Assembly: GCF_039545095.1 (NCBI RefSeq)
Contig: NZ_BAABRS010000003.1
Location: 496,001 to 560,000, forward strand
Length of the DNA stretch: 64,000 nucleotides
Direction: 5' to 3'
From: Fodinibius salicampi
GTDB lineage: Bacteria; Bacteroidota; Rhodothermia; Balneolales; Balneolaceae
Every line of letters starts with the position of its first letter. Within the stretch, counting starts at the first letter, position 1. Below, in pieces: positions 55,189-62,334 of this stretch. The notes beneath the pieces are model-generated. The model was given only the letters and a program-made list of their open reading frames with translations, was not told the DNA's origin and did not search any database. The position numbers and the translations under genes are program-made.

Positions 55189-55635
55189 TTATTTTTCCTC
55201 AACCACTTTCTTGAAAGAAGTCATGGTGTCAATCCATCCCTGTACACAGCCGTTATAAAATTCGTCTGCTATTTCATCGTCAGGAAAACCTCTCTGGCTG
55301 ACCCTCAGCGTTGTTCCGGAGTCACCGGGCTCGAGAGTGAATTCCACATCCAGATCAGCTTCAAAGGGGAGGGTACCATCTTTCGACCGATACTGAAAGT
55401 GAGTTAACAATAATAATTCCGGTTTTACTATTTTAGCAATTTTTGCAACGGAGATATAATCCGGATGATCAATGTCATCGCCCCAGGTTACCGCATAAAT
55501 TCCTCCTTCTTCAGGCATTACAATGGCACTGCTGGCATACCACCATTTCTTAATCATTGAAGGTTTGAGCAGTACGTCAAATGCTGTACCAGGATCTGAG
55601 TTTATGGTATACTCCTGTGTAATTTCTCGTGCCAT
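55189..55635 (-). CDS. SRPBCC/AHSA1-family protein
   Basis: A 148-residue START/SRPBCC fold protein of the activator-of-Hsp90 (AHSA1) type, a hydrophobic-ligand-binding helix-grip domain. Segments typical of the family are DPGTAFDVLLKPSMIKKWWYASSA, VTWGDDIDHPDYISVAKI and the C-terminal helix NGCVQGWIDTMTSFKKVVE. The ATG at 55635 is chosen over a TTG at 55650 that would overlap the previous gene. It follows DUF4199 by 11 bases, forming an operon with it and the VOC gene. Confidence 0.9.
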   Translation of the reverse strand: MAREITQEYTINSDPGTAFDVLLKPSMIKKWWYASSAIVMPEEGGIYAVTWGDDIDHPDYISVAKIAKIVKPELLLLTHFQYRSKDGTLPFEADLDVEFTLEPGDSGTTLRVSQRGFPDDEIADEFYNGCVQGWIDTMTSFKKVVEEK

Positions 55636-55646
55636 CTTTTTGAGGA

Positions 55647-56150
55647 TCAAATGTCATTTTCCCTGGTGGGGGTATTCTTTTTCGTGAAAAAAGCCACCAC
55701 CGACGTGGTGAGTATTCCCATAATCAGCGCTCCGACCATTCCCATGATAATATAATTTTTTGTATTAAATTGACCTTCGGCAGCTTCCCGCGTCATTTCT
55801 CCCTGCTGAACCGAATATTCAATAATGTTGGTAAAGAAATCGGGCGTAATAACGACCGTGGTTATATACTGGGTTATTGGCGTTAGCACCGTTACAATCA
55901 CCGTAATAATCAATCCGGAAAGGAACCCCTGCTTATAGTTCATTACCCCGTTATAATCATTTTTCCGCTTATCGAGGAGGGCAAACACGTAAACGGCAAT
56001 GGCTGGAATGGCGAAAAAGTTGGTATAAATAGCATGCTTATCGATATGGGTATCGTGGAGGCCGATCACTCTTTCCAGCAGCATCCATGCCAACATTGTA
56101 GCTACAAAAATTAGCGCCCATTTAATCTCGGTTCTAAAACTATTAAACAT
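55647..56150 (-). CDS. DUF4199 family membrane protein
   Basis: A 167-residue protein with four transmembrane helices typical of DUF4199, a Bacteroidota-associated inner-membrane family of unknown role (EIKWALIFVATMLAWMLLE, YTNFFAIPAIAVYVFALLD, KQGFLSGLIITVIVTVLTP, YIIMGMVGALIMGILTTSVV). The ATG at 56150 is preferred over a GTG three codons upstream. It sits between VOC and SRPBCC genes in a compact three-gene unit. Confidence 0.85.
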   Translation of the reverse strand: MFNSFRTEIKWALIFVATMLAWMLLERVIGLHDTHIDKHAIYTNFFAIPAIAVYVFALLDKRKNDYNGVMNYKQGFLSGLIITVIVTVLTPITQYITTVVITPDFFTNIIEYSVQQGEMTREAAEGQFNTKNYIIMGMVGALIMGILTTSVVAFFTKKNTPTRENDI

Positions 56151-56166
56151 AGGAATCACCAGCTTT

Positions 56167-56562
56167 TTAATTCATTGAATGCAGTCCGAAGGTGTTTCCT
56201 TCACTATCCATACAAATGGAACAAAAACCAAATTCTCCAATTGAAAACTTCTCTTTCTGGATTTTACCTCCGGCCTTTTCCACGCGCCCTTCTTCAACAC
56301 TGCAATCATCGCAGGTGAAATAAACCATAGTGCTGTTTCCTCCGGACTCCACACCTTCGGCCTTTACAAGAGCACCGCTTGCATTGGGTTCATCATTAAC
56401 GAAAGGGAAGCCGAGCATCTGGAACACAGGGTCTTCCTTCTCCTGACCTTCGTCTGGGACAATAATTTCCTCCATTTCAACTCCTAAAACCTTTTCGTAG
56501 AACTTTCTGGCTCGGTGCAAATCCTGCACATAAATTTCGAACCAATTGACTGGATTTTTCAT
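56167..56562 (-). CDS. VOC family (glyoxalase/dioxygenase-fold) protein
   Basis: A 131-residue single VOC module with paired beta-alpha-beta-beta-beta units: NWFEIYVQDLHRARKFYEKVLGVEME at the start and the mirrored ALVKAEGVESGGNSTMVYFTCDDCSVEEGRVEKAGG half. The tail GEFGFCSICMDSEGNTFGLHS is typical of YdcJ-like stand-alone VOC proteins. The substrate is unknown. It is the first gene of the VOC-DUF4199-SRPBCC unit and lies 87 bases downstream of a Crp-like gene on the same strand. Confidence 0.9.
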   Translation of the reverse strand: MKNPVNWFEIYVQDLHRARKFYEKVLGVEMEEIIVPDEGQEKEDPVFQMLGFPFVNDEPNASGALVKAEGVESGGNSTMVYFTCDDCSVEEGRVEKAGGKIQKEKFSIGEFGFCSICMDSEGNTFGLHSMN

Positions 56563-56649
56563 AGCATTGATGATTAGGTGAATAGTTCAAAAAACAACAA
56601 TTAAAAATGCAGATTTTTTTAATAAATCATCTTGCCATATGACAAGAAA

Positions 56650-57234
56650 TTACGTCTTATTTGCAACTTCTTTTCGAATTCGGCTCAGGGATGAATCCGT
56701 AATGCCAAGGTAAGAAGCGATATATTTAAGGGGAGCCTGCTGTATGATTTCGGGATGTTCTTTTCGAAGGGTCAGGTATCTCTCGGTGGCCGAATCGGTG
56801 ATCATGGAAAGCGAACGCTGCTTGGTGGAGAACAGTACTTCAGACATCCAGTCGCGTCCCCATGCGGAAAAACCCGGAATCTTTTGAAATAACTGCTGAA
56901 AGGTATCCAGACTGATTTTCCAGCATACGCAATCCGTAAGGGTGTGAATATTTTCTTTAGTTGGAGTTCGCAGAAACAGGGAAGCCACTTCAATGACAAC
57001 TTCATCGGAACTAAAAAACCCGGTGGTTACTTCTTCCCCTTCACTGTTTGTGGCAAAAGAACGTATCAACCCACTTTCCAGACAGTAATACTCATTGGGT
57101 ACTTGTTCCTCTTTTAAAAGGTAGTCGCCTTTCTTCATAACCACTTTATCATGGGCAGAACAGATTATTTGAAGTTCATCGGAATTCAATTCAGGATGTT
57201 GATAAATCTTCTTTAACATAGTGTATTTGTCCAT
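56650..57234 (-). CDS. Crp/Fnr family transcriptional regulator
   Basis: A 194-residue regulator with an N-terminal cNMP-binding-like domain (about 30-120; KKGDYLLKEEQVPNEYYCLESGLIRSFA) and a C-terminal helix-turn-helix (about 168-190; PLKYIASYLGITDSSLSRIRKEV). It is of the same Bacteroidota subtype as the two at 33.1 and 34.35 kb. Its position upstream of the VOC-DUF4199-SRPBCC unit suggests it may regulate that unit; this is inference. Confidence 0.9.
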   Translation of the reverse strand: MDKYTMLKKIYQHPELNSDELQIICSAHDKVVMKKGDYLLKEEQVPNEYYCLESGLIRSFATNSEGEEVTTGFFSSDEVVIEVASLFLRTPTKENIHTLTDCVCWKISLDTFQQLFQKIPGFSAWGRDWMSEVLFSTKQRSLSMITDSATERYLTLRKEHPEIIQQAPLKYIASYLGITDSSLSRIRKEVANKT

Positions 57235-57773
57235 ACCCTCAGTTTTCCCAATCCTGGCTTGTAATAAGTATTCCCTAAGATTTATTTAACAAACTTATTG
57301 TGTATTGTAAAATCATATTTTAACATAGGAAATCCTGAAAGGGTCTCTGAGGAGAAGGGCCTTTACTTTGTCAAAGCCTAGCTTTCCTATTCCGATAGAT
57401 CTTTATATGTCATAGTTAGGCGTTCCCTGCATAATAGACAAAGAGGTCATTTTCGATCGTGCGATGCGAAGGCTATTGTTGCTAAGAGAAGTGCTAACAG
57501 AACGGAGCAACAAAAAACAGCTTTTTCAAAATTTCCGGAAGGGGCATATTACTTCCTACCTCATGGAGTTCTAAGTACATACCGAATGTACTTACTACTC
57601 CATTCGCACTGTACTTACCGGAACATACCGAGTGTACTTCTAACTACCCTCGCACCGTAGCTAGAAGTACAGGGCATACCAACTAAAAAACGATTATGGG
57701 TTATCCTCTACTGACGGGGATCATAAATAGATCCCGGGGAATAGAGAGGTTCATGCTCTCTTTGGCCATAGTA
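57235..57773. other. 539-bp intergenic region without a gene
   Basis: I find no credible coding frame or RNA gene here. The right half holds a degenerate tandem repeat (listed separately), and the left half is ordinary AT-rich sequence. Confidence 0.5.
57578..57683. repeat. Degenerate tandem repeat, about 46-51 bp period
   Basis: Two consecutive diverged units begin CATACCGA(A/G)TGTACTT at 57578 and 57624 and share a TCGCAC(T/C)GTA block. A third unit starts CATACC at 57675 and breaks off. The units also contain AAGTAC/GTACTT inverted words. Confidence 0.6.
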
Positions 57774-58079
57774 TTACGCTTCGTCCAGTATTTCATACGT
57801 CTCTGGTTGCGGTGATTCAACGAACGCGCCGGATACGGCCGAAACGAACTTCTCCACATCTGCGCCCGCTAGAAACGCGTCGCGTTCGTCTTTTGAGATC
57901 CACTGCTCGACGTTAACCGTTACGGCAGGATTCTCTGCGGAGCGAAATACACGATACTCAATGCAGCCGGACTGCTTGCGTGCTGCATCGGCGACATCAC
58001 GCAAGGCTTGTTGAGCAATCTTTTCTTCTCCGGGTTTGGCTTCAGCAGTTGTCATGACAACAAAATCGGAGTTTTCCAT
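57774..58079 (-). CDS. Antibiotic biosynthesis monooxygenase (ABM/YgiN-like) family protein
   Basis: A 101-residue dimeric ferredoxin-like barrel of the ABM superfamily (quinol monooxygenase YgiN-like). Features are FVVMTTAEAKPGEEKIAQQALRD at the start, ARKQSGCIEYRVFRSAENP in the middle and VNVEQWISKDERDAFLAG. The active site is not sequence-obvious in this family. Its codon use is somewhat GC-richer than nearby genes. It is divergent from the palindromic repeat and from DinB further on. Confidence 0.85.
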   Translation of the reverse strand: MENSDFVVMTTAEAKPGEEKIAQQALRDVADAARKQSGCIEYRVFRSAENPAVTVNVEQWISKDERDAFLAGADVEKFVSAVSGAFVESPQPETYEILDEA

Positions 58080-58139
58080 TTCAGTCAGGTTTTCGAATGA
58101 TTTGGTATTTCAATGCAGGTAGCCCGGATTTCTCATCAA

Positions 58140-58243
58140 GAAATTTGTTCTTCAGCAAGGCGAAGGAAAAATAGTAGCGGAAACGTACCTTGGTACGTTG
58201 AGCACGCTACTTTTACCTTCAACGCCGCTGATGGGCAAAGTTC
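58140..58243. repeat. Large imperfect palindromic repeat (REP/MITE-like)
   Basis: Two arms of about 50 bases: left 58140-58189, right 58192-58243. They are centred on ACGTACC-TT-GGTACGT and extend through GTAGC/GCTAC, AAGG/CCTT and GCTGA blocks to GAAATTTG/CAAAGTTC. A GCCCGGATTTCTCATCAAG flank lies on the left only. The element sits in an intergenic gap between the ABM and DinB genes. It resembles dispersed palindromic elements of other bacteria, but no second copy is in this window. Confidence 0.75.
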
Positions 58244-58357
58244 ACAGTATGTTACACTGTTATTATTTTTTGATCGCAAACTTTGTTATAAGTTTAATCT
58301 ATATCATGAGGTTACAACAATACACCATAAATATTTGTGAGAAATACGGAATAGTTT

Positions 58358-58804
58358 TCAATGCTTCTTTCCCTTCACGATAGCCGATGCTATTTGTCCG
58401 CAGTGATGGGAATTGTGATAGAGGGTGATTGCCAAAAGGTTAATTCGTGAAAGCTTCCCAAACCAAGTAGTCTCTATTTCCTCAAGCCATTCATTCTCTG
58501 ATGTTTCATTTACCAACTTCTCAAGCTTAGTGTAACCATCTTCAACAAGCATACGACTTGTTTCAAGGTCATAATCTTTTCCTGTATCTGTTTGCCCCAT
58601 CGTTGTTCCTTCAACGTCTGTTTCATACCCAAAGAATTGCGCCATTAAATTAGTTGCTTCACCAATATGTCTATAAATGAAACCGACTGATGCAGTTTCT
58701 TCCGTTAAACGGAAATCGACGTTATCCGTATTTATGTCTTCTAAGATTCTAAAACAGTCTTTTCGGCTCTGTTCTACCATTTGAAGTAAAATCTGTTTTT
58801 GCAT
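58358..58804 (-). CDS. DinB family protein
   Basis: A 148-residue DinB-type four-helix protein. Metal-site histidines are His46 or so (YRHIGEATNLMAQFFG) and the HNSHHCGQIASAIVKG cluster near the C-terminus. It differs from the DinB protein at 1-468, so these are separate subfamilies. The function is unknown; it might be a thiol-dependent enzyme. It is monocistronic. Confidence 0.87.
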   Translation of the reverse strand: MQKQILLQMVEQSRKDCFRILEDINTDNVDFRLTEETASVGFIYRHIGEATNLMAQFFGYETDVEGTTMGQTDTGKDYDLETSRMLVEDGYTKLEKLVNETSENEWLEEIETTWFGKLSRINLLAITLYHNSHHCGQIASAIVKGKKH

Positions 58805-58989
58805 GTACTTTAATTTTTAGTAAAGATTTTTTGCTGGTGCCTGTATGATTATATGCAGTCGACCGCTCAATGTTTTAACGCTCATACAACAAGTAAACAG
58901 TCTAAAGACTACTTTGCCAGTGGGTAAAATAGACTTTATAGTGGGTTGATTTAGACATCCTTAAGTTTCTACCTTAATAAGAAAACATT

Positions 58990-59970
58990 ATGAATCACCT
59001 TACTATCATCGTTCCTGAGGGACAAAATAACCTGGAAAGCATTGTAGGTCCTTACAATATATTTACAAGAGCTAATAAGCTTTGGGAGAAAAGCGGTAAA
59101 AGATCATTATTTGAAATCGAATTAGCCGGCACCTCAAAAGAAGTGGATTTCTATGGCGACTTGTTTTCCGTGAAGCCACAGACCAACATATCGTCTATAT
59201 CCAAAACCAATCTCATCATTATTCCCTCGCTGAATCATAATTATCAAAAAGCGGTAAAGGGAAACGAAGAGTTAATTAACTGGATTGCCAAACAGTATAA
59301 AAACGGAGCTGAAGTGGCAAGCATATGCACCGGTGCATTTATACTTGCATCTACAGGGTTGCTGGATGGAAAAAGCTGCTCTACCCACTGGTCTGTTGCG
59401 GACAATTTCGAAAAGATGTTTCCCGAAGTGGATTTACAAACGGATAAATTGATTACAGATGAATATGGTATTTATACAAATGGCGGGGCTTACTCTTTCC
59501 TGAACCTGATGATTTATCTTGTTGAGAAATATTATGACCGGCAAACAGCTATTTTATGTTCCAAAGTATTTCAGATAGAAATGGACAGGCAAAGCCAGTC
59601 GGCATTTGTCATATTTAAAGGGCAAAAGATGCACGGGGATGAAATAATCCAACAGGCGCAAGCCCATATTGAAAGTAATGTAGATGAAAAAATATCAGTC
59701 AAGCAACTGGCCTCCCAATTTGCGGTCAGCCGACGGCAATTTGACCGAAGATTTATCAATGCCACGGGAAATACTCCGTTTGAATATATACAACGGGTAA
59801 AAGTAGAAGCAGCTAAAAAACAACTGGAGGTAGACAGTAAAACGGTTACGGAAGTAATGTATGAGGTGGGCTATTCCGATGCTAGTGCGTTTCGCAGGGT
59901 ATTTAAAGAAATTACGAGTCTAACACCCGTGGAGTATAGGAACCGGTATAATAAAGAGACGGTGGTTTGA
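58990..59970 (+). CDS. GlxA family transcriptional regulator (DJ-1/PfpI + AraC HTH)
   Basis: A 326-residue regulator. Residues 1-185 form a DJ-1/PfpI-like domain with the nucleophile-elbow Cys113 in SICTGAFILASTGLLDGKSCSTHW. Residues 218-322 form an AraC double helix-turn-helix (KISVKQLASQFAVSRRQFDRRF and TVTEVMYEVGYSDASAFRRVF). In the family the first domain senses small ligands and the HTH activates nearby genes. It is oriented away from its neighbours, so no target is obvious. Confidence 0.92.
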   Translation: MNHLTIIVPEGQNNLESIVGPYNIFTRANKLWEKSGKRSLFEIELAGTSKEVDFYGDLFSVKPQTNISSISKTNLIIIPSLNHNYQKAVKGNEELINWIAKQYKNGAEVASICTGAFILASTGLLDGKSCSTHWSVADNFEKMFPEVDLQTDKLITDEYGIYTNGGAYSFLNLMIYLVEKYYDRQTAILCSKVFQIEMDRQSQSAFVIFKGQKMHGDEIIQQAQAHIESNVDEKISVKQLASQFAVSRRQFDRRFINATGNTPFEYIQRVKVEAAKKQLEVDSKTVTEVMYEVGYSDASAFRRVFKEITSLTPVEYRNRYNKETVV

Positions 59971-60004
59971 TAAGACATTGACAAAACATCTTTGAAGTAC
60001 TTGT

Positions 60005-60400
60005 TTAAGTGTTTTTGCTTTTACTTAATAAACTTCGGGCTTTTTCATTGGTTAATTTTCTTGCATGTCCAATTGCATGTACATTTTTTGCCCCAGAATA
60101 TTCAGCAATTTCGGTTAACGCATGTCTTTCAATCTCTGAAAGACCGTCATCCATTTTTTCAATTTGCTGATTCACGACATTAAATCCTCTCTGAAATATT
60201 AATATCTTTGCTGCCCATTTGCTTAACATTGATCTTAGCAACATTTGCGCATTCTCAAAATGGGCAAGTACCAGTCTGGAATTTGAAAATTTTTTAGAAG
60301 CATTCCTTGATATAGTTTCTCCATTGTCTAATCTGGTTATTTCTATTCTATCAGAGAATAGCTTTATATAAACAGGTATAGGCTTAAACAGGTCTAGCAA
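60005..60400 (-). CDS. Small MreB-like actin-fold protein (N-lobe only)
   Basis: A 131-residue protein with similarity to the N-terminal subdomain of MreB-like proteins: VYIKLFSDRIEITRLDNGETISR resembles the first beta-hairpin, and GLSEIERHALTEIAEYSGAKNVHAIG matches the ITDVERRA-to-AGAREV segment of MreB. It stops before the second actin lobe, so it cannot bind ATP like a full MreB. The start is TTG at 60400, as no earlier ATG fits. It could be a stand-alone adaptor of this fold or a remnant. The assignment rests on remembered MreB patterns. Confidence 0.5.
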   Translation of the reverse strand: MLDLFKPIPVYIKLFSDRIEITRLDNGETISRNASKKFSNSRLVLAHFENAQMLLRSMLSKWAAKILIFQRGFNVVNQQIEKMDDGLSEIERHALTEIAEYSGAKNVHAIGHARKLTNEKARSLLSKSKNT

Positions 60401-60655
60401 GGAAAAACAAATTTATTTCCTGATCTAGTTGAAAACACTTAACGGTAATGATGCATAAGGGACACACGCATAAATGTTGATTTTGCTAAATAATAAACGA
60501 GAAGACAAAAAGCCAGAAGTTAAGTAGGCAGGCCCTGCTCACCGGAGCTTTGAGACTTAAAGCGCAGAGGAGCAAGAGGGGGGAAGTATTTTCCGAAAAG
60601 AAGCTTCTTCCTTAGGTTAATGATACAATCGTAATACATATATCAAATTAACCCG

Positions 60656-61423
60656 TCAAAAATTAAAATCCATCCCGATCTGCCAGTCTTCAGCCTGCTT
60701 TTGCCATAAAATTACGTAAATGCCGCCGCTTCCACGATGTACTTTGCCAGTAAAATAGCGGCCGACTTCAATAATTTGGGTATCCGAAGTCTGTCGCAGG
60801 TACGCTACTTCGAGATCAACCTGGTAATTCGGGTTTTTCATGTATGCATAGCGTTCCGTAATCCCCGAATGGCCGTCTGAGCGCATTCCATTGCTAAAAT
60901 ACACCGCATCTTTTGTATAAGAAGTACGGATATGTTCCGCCGGGTCATGCCTATTAGCAAATTCAATCCATTCTTTTCTCTCGTTGTTCAATTGCTGTTT
61001 AGCAGAATCTGAAACATTGGAGTCAGAAGTTTGAGCAAGCAAAATATCGATCTCTTTACTCCACTTGGTTTCTGTCTTCCTCCAGCCCGTTAGCAATGAA
61101 CACACCTTTTGATCCAGCGAAACGTCTGCCAGCGTAAGAAATCGAAATTGATCATGCTCGAATTGTTTTATTTGCTGATAGTCAGCCAGTTCCCCGTCAA
61201 TCCCAAAATCATCCACAGGATTCTCTTGGCTTGAGAAGGTAGGATTCCCATTAAAATATAACAGGTATCCTTTAGGAAATAGCAGTTGTTGAAATGACTC
61301 TCCCTTGTTGACTGATGAAATCCAATCATTTTGTATGAAAGCAAAATCAGGTTGTGAATAGGCCTGTAATGAGATAAAAGTAAACAGAACGGTAATATAG
61401 AATGGTTTCAATATGCCAGTCAT
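60656..61423 (-). CDS. Exported NTF2/SnoaL-like (DUF4440-type) protein
   Basis: A 255-residue exported protein (signal peptide ending SLQAYSQ). The N-terminal half (about 25-125) is unassigned. The C-terminal half resembles an NTF2-like/DUF4440 module: ERKEWIEFANRHDPAEHIRTSYTKDAVYFSNG, GITERYAYM, and the closing strand YVILWQKQAEDWQIGMDFNF. Similar proteins are periplasmic, of unknown role. No operon partner is evident. Confidence 0.7.
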   Translation of the reverse strand: MTGILKPFYITVLFTFISLQAYSQPDFAFIQNDWISSVNKGESFQQLLFPKGYLLYFNGNPTFSSQENPVDDFGIDGELADYQQIKQFEHDQFRFLTLADVSLDQKVCSLLTGWRKTETKWSKEIDILLAQTSDSNVSDSAKQQLNNERKEWIEFANRHDPAEHIRTSYTKDAVYFSNGMRSDGHSGITERYAYMKNPNYQVDLEVAYLRQTSDTQIIEVGRYFTGKVHRGSGGIYVILWQKQAEDWQIGMDFNF

Positions 61424-61665
61424 TGGTTTATAGGTCCATATCTATGCTAAAAACAGAATACATAATATCCCTTCCTCGCCACAAAATCTATTTTCGGATT
61501 ATAGACGAAGCTTCAAACAAATCCCCGGCAAGTGCAATGTAATTTGGGCCTAACATAAGGGTAGAATAGTGGTTAGTTTATTTTAATGTACTCTAAAACT
61601 GAACAAATCGAAACCGATAGCTAACGCGAGGCATAATTTATTTACTTGGCTGTTCAGTTTGGCCG

Positions 61666-62019
61666 CTACTGATCTGACCAAACAGCCAATTCATTACCAC
61701 TTGGTTCTGTGAAATGAAACCTGCGTCCTCCGGGAAATGAAAAGATTGGTTTTATGATCTTTCCACCCGCTTCCTGAATTTTAGCCTGGGTAGCTTCCAA
61801 ATCATTACTGTAAAATATAATCAGAGCAGCCCCATTTTCCGTGCTGCTTTTTTGATCAGCCTTAAAAAAGCCCCCTTCTAATCCCGCATCTGCAAAGGCA
61901 GTATACTCAGGGCCATAATCTTCAAAGGACCATCCAAATACCTTTTTAAAGAACTCTTTTGTAGCTGATAAATTATTAGAAGGAAATTCTACATAATTTA
62001 TTGATTCGTGCTTACTCAT
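61666..62019 (-). CDS. VOC family protein
   Basis: A 117-residue VOC module similar to the CFP30B/27-kDa antigen type: INYVEFPSNNLSATKEFFKKVFGWSFEDYGPEYTAF at the start and GGRRFHFTEPSGNELAVWSD at the end. The histidine and glutamate positions expected for metal binding are only partly present. It is unlike the VOC protein at 56167-56562. The substrate is unknown. Confidence 0.9.
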   Translation of the reverse strand: MSKHESINYVEFPSNNLSATKEFFKKVFGWSFEDYGPEYTAFADAGLEGGFFKADQKSSTENGAALIIFYSNDLEATQAKIQEAGGKIIKPIFSFPGGRRFHFTEPSGNELAVWSDQ

Positions 62020-62334
62020 AGGATTAAAATTTATATTATAGGATCCAGCCTCTTTTTTCCTGTGTAAATTGCAAATAGCCTATACATATAACAATTTAAA
62101 TTACAGTATTCTTACAAAATTAATTTAAATGATTTTGGGGAAGGCGTTAAGTATGGCTAACAATCTGATGTATAAGAAGCGCAAAGAGCGAGGACCACTT
62201 GCCTGTACGAGTTAGCCTTTTGTGGGAGGGGGGGGACAAGGCAAAAAAGAATCAACAGATCTTTTCTTCATATTGCATTTCAAGGGATTGGTGTAAAATA
62301 ATATATCCAGCATAGTTAATAAGCATTTATCCGA
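62020..62334. other. 315-bp intergenic region without a gene
   Basis: No gene is seen. It includes a run of eight G (62228-62235), which could be a slippage site or a sequencing problem, and AT-rich flanks. Confidence 0.4.

Noticed and set aside
58113-58383. Two overlapping plus-strand frames of 60-75 codons
   Set aside because: They run through the palindromic repeat and have no family resemblance; the repeat explains the open frames.
62228-62235. Run of eight G as a phase-variation tract
   Set aside because: It lies between genes, not in a coding frame or in promoter spacing that I can recognise.
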